Below, piece by piece: positions 19,993 to 29,424 of a DNA stretch of 64,000 bases. A program made the position numbers and the translations under genes. This DNA comes from Acinetobacter amyesii (GTDB taxonomy: Bacteria > Pseudomonadota > Gammaproteobacteria > Pseudomonadales > Moraxellaceae). Below the pieces are notes generated by a model. The model was not told where the DNA came from. It made no database searches and saw only the letters and a program-made list of their open reading frames with translations. The stretch lies in assembly GCF_002018365.1 (NCBI RefSeq), contig NZ_MVKX01000005.1, positions 62,001-126,000 of the forward strand, read 5' to 3'. The first letter of the stretch is position 1; each line of letters begins with the position of its first letter.

Positions 19993-20022
19993 CTTGTCTG
20001 AATTATGTATGTAATTCAGACA
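19993..20022. repeat. Perfect 12-base inverted repeat between uvrB and the lipocalin gene
   Basis: TTGTCTGAATTA (19993-20004), a 6-base spacer, then TAATTCAGACAA (20011-20022). It lies just past the uvrB stop. It lacks the U-tract of an intrinsic terminator on either strand, so it may be an operator, an mRNA 3' stabiliser or an atypical terminator. Confidence 0.55.
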
Positions 20023-20047
20023 ATATTCCGCATCTTGTCTAACAAAA

Positions 20048-22081
20048 TTATGAAATCATCTGTGCTTTTAAACGCAAGATTTCATCGCGTAATCGAGCGG
20101 CTTGTTCAAACTGTAAATCTTTCGATGCCTTCAGCATTTCTTTTTCCAGCTTGTTCATATGTTTTGCTAAAAGTTTTGGATCAGACATCAAATGACGTTC
20201 ATCTGCAGTTAATGCCTTGGCCTGATCTGAAATTTTTACATCGATTTCATCATCTGTCAGCACTTCACCTGTATCAATATCATTGACGTTTTGACGCACT
20301 GCACTGCGTGGCGTAATGCCATGCTCAAGGTTAAATGCAATCTGTAAATTACGACGACGATCCGTTTCATCAATAGCCTTTTGCATGGAGTCGGTCATAC
20401 GATCTGCATATAAAATTGCTTTACCGTTTAAGTTACGCGCTGCACGTCCAATGGTTTGAATCAAAGAACGCTCAGAACGTAAGAAACCTTCTTTGTCTGC
20501 ATCTAAAATGGCTACTAGAGACACTTCGGGCATATCTAAGCCTTCACGCAGCAAGTTAATCCCAACGATTGCATCATATACACCCGAACGCAATTCATGA
20601 ATAATTTTTGTCCGTTCAACGGTATCGATATCTGAATGTAAATAGGCAACTTTCACGCCATATTCTTTTAAATAGGACGTTAAGTCTTCTGCCATACGTT
20701 TGGTTAGCGTCGTGACTAACACACGTTCATTTAAATCTTTACGATTATTAATTTCTGACAGTACATCATCCACTTGCGTCAAGACTGGACGAATTTCAAT
20801 TTCAGGATCGACCAAACCTGTAGGTCGAACCACTTGCTCAACGACTTGTTCAGATTTTTCCATTTCATAATGTGCAGGTGTTGCACTGACATAAATGGTC
20901 GAAGGAACAATCCTCTCCCACTCTTCAAATTTCATTGGACGGTTATCAAGCGCACTTGGTAAACGGAAACCATAATTCACTAAGTTTTCTTTACGCGAAC
21001 GGTCACCTTTATACATGGCCCCAATTTGCGGAACAGTCACATGCGATTCATCGATGATCAATAAGGCATCATCAGGTACATAATCAAACAAAGTCGGCGG
21101 TGCTTCACCTGAAGGTCGACCAGATAAGTGCCGTGAGTAGTTTTCAATACCGTTGGTATAGCCAAGCTGCTGCATCATCTCTAAGTCATAACGTGTACGC
21201 TGTTCGATACGCTGTGCTTCGAGTAATTTATCATTTGCACGAAAGAACCCCAGTCGGTCTGTGAGTTCTTCACGAATAGTCCCAATTGCACGCTGTAAAT
21301 TATCTTTAGGCGTCACATAATGGCTCTTTGGATAAATCGTAATACGTGGCACTTTACGGACCAACTTGCCCGTCAAGGGATCAAACCATCGAACTGAATC
21401 AACTTCGTCATCAAACAATTCGATACGAATGGCATTTTGATCCGATTCTGCAGGGAAAATATCAATAATTTCACCACGGATACGGTATGTGCCGCGTAGG
21501 AATTCGAGTTCATTTCGGGTGTATTGCATTTCCACCAAACGACGGATGATGTCATCACGGCTGATTCGATCCCCTTCCACAATATGCAAAAGCATACTCA
21601 TATAGGCATTCGGGTCACCCAGACCATAAATAGCTGAAACTGACGCTACAATGATCGCATCACGTCGTTCTAATAATGCCCGTGTTGCCGAAAGACGCAT
21701 TTGGTCAATGTGATCATTAATTGATGAGTCTTTTTCAATAAAGGTATCTGAAGATGGCACATAGGCTTCGGGCTGATAATAGTCATAATAACTGACGAAA
21801 TATTCCACAGCATTATGTGGAAAAAAGGCTTTAAACTCGCCATAAAGCTGCGCAGCCAAAGTTTTATTATGCGCCATAATAATCGTTGGACGTTGCGTGC
21901 GAGCGATCACATTTGCCATGGTATAGGTTTTACCTGAACCCGTTACCCCTAAGAGCAACTGGTCATGCATTCCTTTCTCAATCCCCTTGACCAATTTCTC
22001 AATCGCTTGAGGTTGATCACCTGCGGGCTGATATTGTGTTACCAGTTCAAAAGGCTGTTCCTGCATCACACTCTTCTTCAA
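20048..22081 (-). CDS. uvrB: Excinuclease ABC subunit B
   Basis: 677 residues, the usual size for UvrB. It is the damage-verifying helicase of nucleotide excision repair, acting between UvrA loading and UvrC incision. Walker A is [10 protein letters not shown] (44-52). The beta-hairpin region [15 protein letters not shown]-box equivalent [12 protein letters not shown], helicase motifs ([15 protein letters not shown]) and the C-terminal UVR domain [24 protein letters not shown] (about 648-671) are all present. It is monocistronic. No classic LexA box was seen, in keeping with the absence of standard LexA in Acinetobacter (literature knowledge). Confidence 0.98.
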   Translation of the reverse strand: MKKSVMQEQPFELVTQYQPAGDQPQAIEKLVKGIEKGMHDQLLLGVTGSGKTYTMANVIARTQRPTIIMAHNKTLAAQLYGEFKAFFPHNAVEYFVSYYDYYQPEAYVPSSDTFIEKDSSINDHIDQMRLSATRALLERRDAIIVASVSAIYGLGDPNAYMSMLLHIVEGDRISRDDIIRRLVEMQYTRNELEFLRGTYRIRGEIIDIFPAESDQNAIRIELFDDEVDSVRWFDPLTGKLVRKVPRITIYPKSHYVTPKDNLQRAIGTIREELTDRLGFFRANDKLLEAQRIEQRTRYDLEMMQQLGYTNGIENYSRHLSGRPSGEAPPTLFDYVPDDALLIIDESHVTVPQIGAMYKGDRSRKENLVNYGFRLPSALDNRPMKFEEWERIVPSTIYVSATPAHYEMEKSEQVVEQVVRPTGLVDPEIEIRPVLTQVDDVLSEINNRKDLNERVLVTTLTKRMAEDLTSYLKEYGVKVAYLHSDIDTVERTKIIHELRSGVYDAIVGINLLREGLDMPEVSLVAILDADKEGFLRSERSLIQTIGRAARNLNGKAILYADRMTDSMQKAIDETDRRRNLQIAFNLEHGITPRSAVRQNVNDIDTGEVLTDDEIDVKISDQAKALTADERHLMSDPKLLAKHMNKLEKEMLKASKDLQFEQAARLRDEILRLKAQMIS

Positions 22082-22369
22082 CAGTTTTTATAGGGCTTTA
22101 TTATGAGGGCAAAGTTGCACAAAACAACGCTAAATTTATGTAAAAAGCCAAAGTCTCTTACAGACAGAAGTAATCTTTATTTAGTATGAGTTTCTAGATT
22201 TTTTCATCATCTTCAAAATTATAAAGCACCTAATTGAGCCAATTTTTTTCGAAGAAACTCTTTAGGCAAAAAAACTCATAGATAAAGCCTTCATTTAACC
22301 CAGATAGATACTTGACCTAGCTAAATTTCACCTGCAACATGAACAAAAGGACGCCACAGATCAAACTTT

Positions 22370-23158
22370 ATGACTTACCAATATCATGACGAAAGTATTG
22401 TTAAAAACTTAGCTGAAGATACCATTTTTGTTTTTGGCAGCAATATGGCAGGTCAACATGCTGGCGGTGCAGCGCGTACCGCACTAGAGCATTTTGGTGC
22501 AATGAATGGTATTGGTCGTGGATGGGCAGGTCAAAGTTTTGCTATTCCAACCATGAATGAGCATTTACAACAAATGCCATTGTCGCAAATTCAACACTAT
22601 GTCGATGATTTTAAAATCTATACAAAAAATCATCCGAAGACTAAATACTTCATTACCTCGATTGGTTGTGGTGTCGCTGGCTATAAAGTTGAAGAAATTG
22701 CCCCGATGTTTAAGGGCATTTCCAGCAATGTGATTTTTCCGATTTCTTTCCGTCCATTCGTTGAAAAAGCATTACCAAAACTGACCTCGAAACTTTTACA
22801 TACGATTTATCGAGATTCGGTTATTTTCGCGCCTTCAACAGATGAGTTGGTTGATGTACTGGCCTTAACCGATAATGAAAAAAGTCTTGCGAAGATTGTC
22901 CTGAATACACAAATGTACCCGACAGACAGTAATGGTCGTGACCGTATTTTTGAAATTGAAGATATTTTGCATGCGCTGAATGGGAAAATATTTGAGTTTC
23001 AAAGTAATTCTGAAGGCCCAATGATGTTTGGCGGCGTCATTTTAGCCCTACTTGAACTGTACAATATCAATGAAAAAGATTTCATCGATGTTTGGAAAGC
23101 TGAACGTGAAATTGCTGCACCAAAGCCTGAAAATAAAGCCCGTAAAGCCAGCCGCTAA
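22370..23158 (+). CDS. Macro-like domain protein with unknown C-terminal extension
   Basis: 262 residues, cytoplasmic. The first 125 residues carry FVFGSNMAGQHAGGAARTALEHFGA (about 18-42), FAIPTMNEHLQ and FITSIGCGVAGYKVEEIAPMF, the pattern of a small macro-like (Appr-1''-p-like) fold found in phage and bacterial proteins. Residues about 130-250 are a second helical region I do not recognise (LALTDNEKSLAKIVLNTQMYP, FEFQSNSEGPMMFGGVILALLEL). The C-terminus is basic (KPENKARKASR). The start codon has no close Shine-Dalgarno. An ADP-ribose-related activity is possible but unproven. Confidence 0.7.
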   Translation: MTYQYHDESIVKNLAEDTIFVFGSNMAGQHAGGAARTALEHFGAMNGIGRGWAGQSFAIPTMNEHLQQMPLSQIQHYVDDFKIYTKNHPKTKYFITSIGCGVAGYKVEEIAPMFKGISSNVIFPISFRPFVEKALPKLTSKLLHTIYRDSVIFAPSTDELVDVLALTDNEKSLAKIVLNTQMYPTDSNGRDRIFEIEDILHALNGKIFEFQSNSEGPMMFGGVILALLELYNINEKDFIDVWKAEREIAAPKPENKARKASR

Positions 23159-23187
23159 AGGCTCTTTTCACCACATTTGAAACACCC

Positions 23188-23217
23188 AAAAAGCCAATGT
23201 CCATATTGGCTTTTTTT
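23188..23217 (+). terminator. Intrinsic terminator after the macro-like gene
   Basis: Stem AAGCCAAT / ATTGGCTT with a 6-base loop and seven T's. Confidence 0.88.
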
Positions 23218-23362
23218 CTACGGTTGATTAATGGTTTTTAGCGACTTAAGTCACATTAAAAATAAAACTTATTTTACATATCACATTATTTTAATATCAT
23301 TTTTTTCGTCTTATACTACTTGCTGACATTATCATAAAGAATGACGAGCACATAAAATAGAC

Positions 23363-24814
23363 ATGCTAGATTCTCCTTTTTTTGAGCTATCCCCCATTGC
23401 CATGTGGCTTGAAGATTACAGTGAAGTCAATAAACAATTTGATCTCTGGCGTCAGCAAGGTGTGCAGGATCTCTCCACTTTTCTTCAACAAGATGAATCA
23501 CGTATTCTGCAATGTGCGAGAAAAATAAAACTATTACAGGTCAACGCAAAAACGTTGGAACTTTATCAAGCACGTGACTTTGAACATTTATGTCAAAACC
23601 TTGATTTAGTTTTTCAGGCGGAGATGTGTCAAACACACATTAGAGAATTGGTTGCATTGTGGAATGGTGAAACGCATTTTTCCCATTCTGCCGTGAACTA
23701 TACGCTCAATGGACAACGCCTAGACATTCAACTCAAAGGCATTGTGCTACCGAGTCATGAGCAGGATTTATCTGCCGTCTTAATTACGACTGAAGATATC
23801 ACCTCTTATACTGAAGCTTGCCGTTTACAAGAACAAAGTTGTCATTTGGCTGAAGCACGCTTTCATTATTCTCCGACCTCACTTTGGGTCGAAGATTTTA
23901 GCCGGATTAAAATCAAATTAGATCAGCTACGCGCTTTAGAAATCGAAGACTTTGTCACTTTTTTGGATGTTCATCCCGATTTTGTACAAGAGTGCATTAA
24001 AGAAATACTGATCGTTGACGTCAATCAAGCCACGCTTGATTTATTTGGCGCTCCGAACAAAGAAATATTGCTCAAAAATGTACATAAAGTGTTTGCCAAA
24101 GAAATGCTGCAAACCTTTAAAGAACAGTTGATTGAACTTTGGAATGGCAATCTACATCATCAACGTGAAGCCGTAAATTATGCACTTGATGGCAGTATTC
24201 GCCACGTATTATTGCAATTTACTGTATTTCCCGATTATCTCGATGACTGGAGCACCGTGCAGGTTGCGCTGACTGATATTACCGCACGTAAAAAGGCTGA
24301 AAATTATCTTGAATATTTAGGTAAGCATGACGTTCTGACTAAGCTCTATAACCGTTCATTTTATATCGCAGAACTCAATCGTCTCGAACGCAATCAATTA
24401 CGTCCTGTTTCTTGTATTTTTATTGATTTAAATGGACTAAAAGAACTCAATGACAGTATTGGGCACGATGCTGGTGACAGTATCCTTAGACGTCTGGGCA
24501 ACATTTTAAACCAGCTTATTCAGCATACGCCCTATTCTGCTTCGCGCATTGGTGGTGATGAATTTGTCATTCTATTACCCGGTGCAGATGATGCAGCGCT
24601 GCAAAACTGCTTACAAAGTTTGAATGAGTTGTTATTGGTCGATAACCAATTTTATTCTAATCAACCGATGAGTATCTCGATTGGCTGTGCCACCAATGAG
24701 CTGAATGAGCGGATGGACGATATGCTTAAACGTGCAGATCTGGATATGTATCGTCAGAAGAAAAAGTATTATCTCAATAAAGACCGCAGAATTCAGTCTG
24801 AAATACGTAATTAA
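23363..24814 (+). CDS. Tandem-PAS GGDEF diguanylate cyclase
   Basis: 483 residues, no membrane segment. Two N-terminal sensor modules are internal duplicates about 160 residues apart: SPIAMWLEDYS (10-20)/SPTSLWVEDFS (170-180), WNGETHFSHSAVNYTLNG/WNGNLHHQREAVNYALDG, and the end blocks ITTEDIT/ALTDIT. Both look like PAS folds. The C-terminal GGDEF domain starts at HDVLTKLYNRSFY (322-334), with intact RIGGDEF (GGDEF 397-401), so c-di-GMP synthesis is likely. The RxxD inhibitory site expected nine residues before the motif is HTPY here, so canonical product inhibition should be lost. No heme- or flavin-specific residue could be pinned. Confidence 0.9.
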   Translation: MLDSPFFELSPIAMWLEDYSEVNKQFDLWRQQGVQDLSTFLQQDESRILQCARKIKLLQVNAKTLELYQARDFEHLCQNLDLVFQAEMCQTHIRELVALWNGETHFSHSAVNYTLNGQRLDIQLKGIVLPSHEQDLSAVLITTEDITSYTEACRLQEQSCHLAEARFHYSPTSLWVEDFSRIKIKLDQLRALEIEDFVTFLDVHPDFVQECIKEILIVDVNQATLDLFGAPNKEILLKNVHKVFAKEMLQTFKEQLIELWNGNLHHQREAVNYALDGSIRHVLLQFTVFPDYLDDWSTVQVALTDITARKKAENYLEYLGKHDVLTKLYNRSFYIAELNRLERNQLRPVSCIFIDLNGLKELNDSIGHDAGDSILRRLGNILNQLIQHTPYSASRIGGDEFVILLPGADDAALQNCLQSLNELLLVDNQFYSNQPMSISIGCATNELNERMDDMLKRADLDMYRQKKKYYLNKDRRIQSEIRN

Positions 24815-24831
24815 CATCAATAATTTGCAAT

Positions 24832-24863
24832 AAAAAAGCCATGGTTTGAACCATGGCTTTTTT
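24832..24863. terminator. Bidirectional terminator between the PAS-GGDEF gene and the 59-residue gene
   Basis: Perfect stem GCCATGGTT / AACCATGGC with A's before and T's after, serving two convergent genes. Confidence 0.9.
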
Positions 24864-24874
24864 ATTTAAATCTC

Positions 24875-25054
24875 TTAACGCTTACCCATCGAACGACGTG
24901 TACCGCGTGGTGGCATCCAAGTACGGTCAGCATAACGCTGAGGTTTTGGACGCATATCTTCAAAGATTTCATCCGAAGCATTATCTTCAGCTTTTTTAAT
25001 CGGAAAAGGCAAATTGACTAAAGCCTTTTTCTTGGGAGGGTTTTGCGTACTCAT
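24875..25054 (-). CDS. 59-residue basic hypothetical protein
   Basis: The frame runs from ATG 25054 to TAA 24875. It is Lys/Arg/Pro-rich: a start MSTQNPPKKKALVNLPF, a middle acidic patch EDNASDEIFEDM and an Arg-rich end TWMPPRGTRRSMGKR. The pattern looks like a small ribosome- or nucleic-acid-associated protein, but I know no named family. A weak GAG lies eight bases before the start. The gene ends at the shared bidirectional terminator, which supports it being real, as does the non-random amino-acid composition. No function is assigned. Confidence 0.65.
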   Translation of the reverse strand: MSTQNPPKKKALVNLPFPIKKAEDNASDEIFEDMRPKPQRYADRTWMPPRGTRRSMGKR

Positions 25055-25498
25055 ACGAATAACTCAATTGAATCTAGCGCTATTGTACAAAAAAAAATGG
25101 TTTTGGTGTAAAAGGCTTTGAGTTATTAGCCTCGATTGACATATAAAGACTCAATGATCAGCTATGAATTTTATATCTATAGAGGACAACAGCACAAAAA
25201 ACTGCTTTGAATATGGTCGTTTTAAACTAATTTATTGACCCAAATCAACCAAAGCACTGTCATTTATGTCAATAAATATTGAATATTTACAAATAGATAG
25301 AACCATTTCTAAATTTCAAAAATGTTCGATTTTTTTACACAAATACCTAATTAAAGCCTTCAAATAATACAAATCATCAAGAATGTTACAGGACTATTAC
25401 GTTTATTCTTGTTTTCTATAACATTTTTTACGCACTAATTTTGAATAATGGGCACTTAGAAAAATTATTATCAATTTACGGACATGGAGTCCTTTAAA
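25055..25498. other. Intergenic region upstream of the OmpW-like gene
   Basis: 444 bases between divergent genes, AT-rich, containing several A/T tracts. It must hold promoters for both sides. I saw no operator palindrome, hairpin or hidden gene. Confidence 0.55.
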
Positions 25499-26557
25499 AT
25501 GAAAAAAAGTGTATTGTGCATTGCTGCTTCTATGGCTGCCCTACCTATGCTCAGTCATGCAGACTCACCATATTTTAGTTTAAAAGATGGCGATGGCTTC
25601 AAACGTTTTTCTGTCTCTGTTGGTGCTCTACATGTTATGCCACAAGGTAAAGCACAGCCATTCCGTGTAAATACTGCCATCAATGAAGGCTATGAGGCAG
25701 ATGTTGGCGAAATTAAATCAAAAACAGTAAAAGACAATATTCGAGAAGGTTATGACGTTCCATTTGCATTAGACGTTGCTTTGAGTGCTTTGACTACCGT
25801 TCCTGCTGCAATGAGTGGTAAAGCCACCATTTCAGGACTTGAACAATGGGACAATCCAGGGACCGGTCTTGAAGCAGATGACGTCACCACTCTTGGGATC
25901 ATGACCAACTATTTCTTCACTGACAATGTATCACTAGAAATGAAAGCGGGTATTCCGCCAAAAGTTGATTTACAAGGCTCAGGAAAAATTTACGCGCCAT
26001 TTTCTGCCATTGCGAAACCACTAGGCGGCGCACTTGGAAATCTTGAACTGGAAAATGATATTTTCATTACCGACTTAGGCGCACATGGTGCAGCAGCTTC
26101 TGCACGTGCATGGACTCCTGCTGCAGAAATCCAATATCACTTCGGTAAAACTGGCGTCAATAAATTCCGTCCCTATGTGGGTCTAGGCGTGATGTATGCT
26201 TACTTCAATGAGTTGGAAATGAATCCACAAATTGAGAAAGATTTGATTGCCGCAGGTCACATGATTGCCAACATTAAAGAAGGTAATGCAGGTGCTTCTT
26301 TAGAAGGAAAACCAAGTAAGGCAAATCCCAAAGTTGATTTAGAAGCAACTGATGCATTTGCTCCAGTTGCAACGGTTGGCTTCACCTATGACTTCAATGA
26401 CAAATGGTTTGCTGTAGGTTCTGTCAGCTATGCACATCTACAAAATGAAACCACCATTACCGTTACAGATGCCACACACGGCGAACTGATCAAATCTAAA
26501 GCTGATATTGAAGTAAACCCAATTCTTGCCTATGCAGGTATCGGTATGCGTTTCTAA
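25499..26557 (+). CDS. OmpW-family outer-membrane protein, enlarged
   Basis: 352 residues from ATG 25499, chosen because GGAG sits nine bases upstream and a signal peptide follows at once (MKKSVLCIAASMAALPMLSHA). An earlier in-frame ATG (25484) lacks these. OmpW hallmarks: FSVSVGALHVMPQG (about 17-30 of the mature part), TTLGIMTNYFFTDNVSLEMKAGIPPKVDLQGSG, FRPYVGLGVMYAYF and the terminal AYAGIGMRF. Normal OmpW/AlkL proteins have 200-230 residues. The extra length is in two inserts, about 55-115 and 260-300. OmpW proteins are eight-stranded channels for small hydrophobic molecules. Confidence 0.85.
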   Translation: MKKSVLCIAASMAALPMLSHADSPYFSLKDGDGFKRFSVSVGALHVMPQGKAQPFRVNTAINEGYEADVGEIKSKTVKDNIREGYDVPFALDVALSALTTVPAAMSGKATISGLEQWDNPGTGLEADDVTTLGIMTNYFFTDNVSLEMKAGIPPKVDLQGSGKIYAPFSAIAKPLGGALGNLELENDIFITDLGAHGAAASARAWTPAAEIQYHFGKTGVNKFRPYVGLGVMYAYFNELEMNPQIEKDLIAAGHMIANIKEGNAGASLEGKPSKANPKVDLEATDAFAPVATVGFTYDFNDKWFAVGSVSYAHLQNETTITVTDATHGELIKSKADIEVNPILAYAGIGMRF

Positions 26558-26572
26558 TAAATAACCTAAATA

Positions 26573-26599
26573 TAAAAAGACGACTACGGTCGTCTTTTT
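26573..26599 (+). terminator. Intrinsic terminator after the OmpW-like gene
   Basis: Stem AAAAAGACGAC / GTCGTCTTTTT with TACG loop. Confidence 0.9.
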
Positions 26600-26799
26600 A
26601 TTGGCATTTATATGGTCTTTTATTCTGAAATATCTTTTCAATCTCTTTTAAATACTTTTGAATTTTTGCTGTGTCAATTTCCTTTATTCATCCATAGTTA
26701 CCTATAAAAAAAATTTATTGTTTGGTGAATTAAATTTAATCGCAACTCTGCGTTTATTCGAATACCATTGGATTAAATTTAAAGAATGTAGCCTGCTGT

Positions 26800-28011
26800 A
26801 TGTCTGATACTCGTTTCTCAAAGCCCCTGATTTACATGCTCATTGGCAGTGCTATTATTTTGGCATTGTCTTTAGGGGTGCGTCATGCATTTGGCCTCTA
26901 TCTCGTGCCGATGAGTGATGAATTTGGTTGGGGACATAACGTATTTAGCCTTGCCATTGCCATGCAAAACTTAATTTGGGGTGCTGTGCAGCCAATTACT
27001 GGGGCTTTTGCAGATAAATATGGCAGTAAGATCGTGGTCGCCGTCGGTGGTGCATTATATGCCCTCGGACTATTACTCATGGCCGTCAGCTCCACCGGTT
27101 TACTGCTTAATTTAAGCGCAGGCTTAATTCTGGGTTTGGCTCTCTCAGCCACATCTTTTCCAGTATTACTTTCTGCTGTAGGTCGTGCAGCGCATCCAGA
27201 CAAACGTAGTTTAGCCATGGGTATTGCCAGTGCCGCAGGTTCTTTTGGTCAGTTCATTATGCTGCCCTCTACATTACTGCTACTGCAAAAATTTGGTTGG
27301 TCTTCGGCTTTGGTGGTCAGCGCCATATTAATTGCGCTTATTATTCCTTTAGCTTGGATGCTGAAAGCACCAATGTATGTTGCACCAAATGCAACCAATA
27401 CGCATGAAGCCTCTCTGACTTTTAAACAAATTTTGCAATTGGCTTGGGAGCATAAACCCTTTTGGTTTCTAGCACTCGGTTTCTTTGTCTGTGGCTTCCA
27501 AGTGGTGTTTATTGGCATCCATCTGCCGGGTTATTTAATTGATCATGGCTTTAATGCTACTACGGGCACTATTTTCCTAGCGCTCGTTGGACTGTTTAAT
27601 ATTGTCGGCACCTACACAGCTGGTTGGCTCGGTGGCAAATATTCCAAACCAAAGCTGTTGATGGGACTGTATGGATTACGTGGCATTGCCATTATTGCCT
27701 TTCTTTTGCTGCCTTTAAGCACATGGACAATCTATGCTTTTGGCGTCATTATGGGTCTATTATGGCTTTCTACCGTACCGCTCACCAACGGTATTGTAGC
27801 CAATATGTTTGGCGTTAAATATCTCAGTATGCTCAGCGGTATCGTGTTCTTTACTCACCAAGTCGGTTCATTTTTTGGTGGCTGGTTGGGTGGTGTGAAC
27901 CACGATATGACCGGTAACTATAATGCCATTTGGATTTTTTCGATTGTCCTGAGTATTTTTGGGGTATTGGTACATTTCATGGTTAATGAGGAAAGTGTCA
28001 TTCATGACTAA
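26800..28011 (+). CDS. MFS transporter, OxlT/monocarboxylate-like
   Basis: 403 residues, 12 predicted helices. Typical MFS loop motif between helices 2 and 3: GAFADKYGSKIVVAVGG (about 69-85); a related GWLGGKYSKPKLLMGLYG occurs between helices 8 and 9. The N-terminal helix LGVRHAFGLYLVPMSDEFGW is like that of the oxalate:formate/monocarboxylate porter group. Substrate not predictable. Its last 8 bases overlap the start of a 44-residue membrane peptide gene that has its own ribosome site, so the two are translated together. Confidence 0.87.
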   Translation: MSDTRFSKPLIYMLIGSAIILALSLGVRHAFGLYLVPMSDEFGWGHNVFSLAIAMQNLIWGAVQPITGAFADKYGSKIVVAVGGALYALGLLLMAVSSTGLLLNLSAGLILGLALSATSFPVLLSAVGRAAHPDKRSLAMGIASAAGSFGQFIMLPSTLLLLQKFGWSSALVVSAILIALIIPLAWMLKAPMYVAPNATNTHEASLTFKQILQLAWEHKPFWFLALGFFVCGFQVVFIGIHLPGYLIDHGFNATTGTIFLALVGLFNIVGTYTAGWLGGKYSKPKLLMGLYGLRGIAIIAFLLLPLSTWTIYAFGVIMGLLWLSTVPLTNGIVANMFGVKYLSMLSGIVFFTHQVGSFFGGWLGGVNHDMTGNYNAIWIFSIVLSIFGVLVHFMVNEESVIHD

Positions 28012-28138
28012 TTCAACACTGTGGTTCCGGCTCAGTATTGCCATCAGTATTCTGGCATTGTTGGCCTTGTCCATCGGCTTATGGAGCCAAACACCTGAAT
28101 TATTCGAATACTTTAACCAAGCGTTTTGTGCGCATTAA
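28004..28138 (+). CDS. 44-residue single-helix membrane micropeptide
   Basis: ATG 28004 overlaps the end of the MFS gene by 8 bases and is preceded by AGGAAAG (27989-27995) eight bases upstream, a strong ribosome site inside the transporter gene. The product begins MTNSTLWFRLSIAISILALL, forms one membrane helix of about 20 residues, and ends in a short polar tail with WSQTPELFEYFN and a Cys near the end. A hairpin terminator follows at 28166. The coupling suggests a small partner or accessory subunit of the transporter; this is inference. Confidence 0.72.
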   Translation: MTNSTLWFRLSIAISILALLALSIGLWSQTPELFEYFNQAFCAH

Positions 28139-28165
28139 AGACGTATTGAAACCTTAATTCCGCCC

Positions 28166-28206
28166 CAAACTGCTGTTTTATCAACACTACAACAGCAGTT
28201 TTTTAG
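28166..28206 (+). terminator. Intrinsic terminator after the MFS-micropeptide unit
   Basis: Stem AAACTGCTGTT / AACAGCAGTTT with a 13-base loop and T run. Confidence 0.82.
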
Positions 28207-28359
28207 CTATTTTCTACACGATTCAATAAAAGCTGCATTTTCAGCATATTAGTATTAATAATACGTTTTTTCATAAACTTAGCTTATTTTTTAATTTTCC
28301 AACTTACGTTTTCTTCCATAGATTAAGTCTCAATAAAGAACAATTTGAGAACTTATGAA

Positions 28360-29316
28360 ATGACCGCATTAACTCAACTTTCACAAGCCATCCATGATGC
28401 TCCACGTTGGCATCAAGCAGAACAATTTCAAGATGGCAATGAAATTCGTATTGAAGCGCAACATGACCAAGCTTTGGGGGCTGTGGTTTATGGTTTAGAT
28501 GCGCGTAAAGCACAGTCTGGGGAAACCATCTACCGTTTAAAACAAGCTTTGGCAGAACACTTGATTTTAATTTTTAAACATCAAAGTCTAGATGATTTAC
28601 AGTATCTCGCGTTTGCAAGTTACTTCGGTTCAATCTTCCGTCCCGGTGCAGATATTCCTGTGTTAGCGTCACAAGATGATACAGGAACACCACCAGACGT
28701 CGTACCTGTGTCAAATGCAGTCGGTAAAGGAGACTATACTGGACATGGTGAATTGGCTGCACATGCAGACCATCAGTGGACTCCACTGCCATCATTTGGT
28801 TCATTACTCTATGCCATTGAACTGCCACAAGACGGTGGACAAACCTCATGGTATAACACCATTAAAGCCTATGAAGCTTTAGATGAAGCGACACAAAAAC
28901 ATTTAGACCAACTTCAACTCATTACCTACAACCCATTTGTCCGTGCCAAAAATAATAAAGGCACAACGGGATATGGCGCTACACCGCTATATCGTTTCAA
29001 AGACCAACCGATTGTTGGACATGCCTATCCACATCCGCTTGTACGTACCCATCCAGAAAGTGGCCGTAAAGGTCTGTGGTTAAATGAACGATCTGAAGTG
29101 GAATTGGTTCACTACGATGATCAGTCAGGCAGTGAATTGATTGCATCTTTACGAGAACATTTATTGAAACCTGAGTTTCGATATGAACATCAATGGGAAG
29201 AAGGTGACATTGTATTTTGGGATAACCAAGCCACTTTACACTCACGCCGCCCTTTCCCTTCAGACCAACGCCGCTTATTAAAGCGAATTAGCCTAGCAGG
29301 AGGACGTCCATACTAA
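28360..29316 (+). CDS. TauD/TfdA-family 2-oxoglutarate dioxygenase
   Basis: 318 residues from ATG 28360 (GAGA nine bases upstream; the frame also opens at a TTG, 28345, without better support). The Fe(II) HxD motif is in ELAAHADHQW (about 132-141). The distal His and the 2-oxoglutarate Arg are in DNQATLHSRRPFP near residue 297. GPGxxGxxLP-type binding loop is replaced by FGSIFRPGADIP. The family hydroxylates taurine, 2,4-D, alkyl sulfates and similar substrates; nothing here identifies which. No sulfonate ABC genes are near. A LysR gene on the opposite strand ends about 110 bases downstream. Confidence 0.88.
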   Translation: MTALTQLSQAIHDAPRWHQAEQFQDGNEIRIEAQHDQALGAVVYGLDARKAQSGETIYRLKQALAEHLILIFKHQSLDDLQYLAFASYFGSIFRPGADIPVLASQDDTGTPPDVVPVSNAVGKGDYTGHGELAAHADHQWTPLPSFGSLLYAIELPQDGGQTSWYNTIKAYEALDEATQKHLDQLQLITYNPFVRAKNNKGTTGYGATPLYRFKDQPIVGHAYPHPLVRTHPESGRKGLWLNERSEVELVHYDDQSGSELIASLREHLLKPEFRYEHQWEEGDIVFWDNQATLHSRRPFPSDQRRLLKRISLAGGRPY

Positions 29317-29424
29317 TGTTGAACTTCATGCCAACAATAAAAAAATCAATAACCTAGCAAAATCCGTATTTGAGCAATAACCCCAAATAATTAGAATATG
29401 AAAACAATAAGAAAGCTGCTCAAA

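Noticed and set aside
22339..22389. 16-codon upstream frame overlapping the macro-like gene start
   Set aside because: No ribosome site, unremarkable sequence and short length; probably chance.
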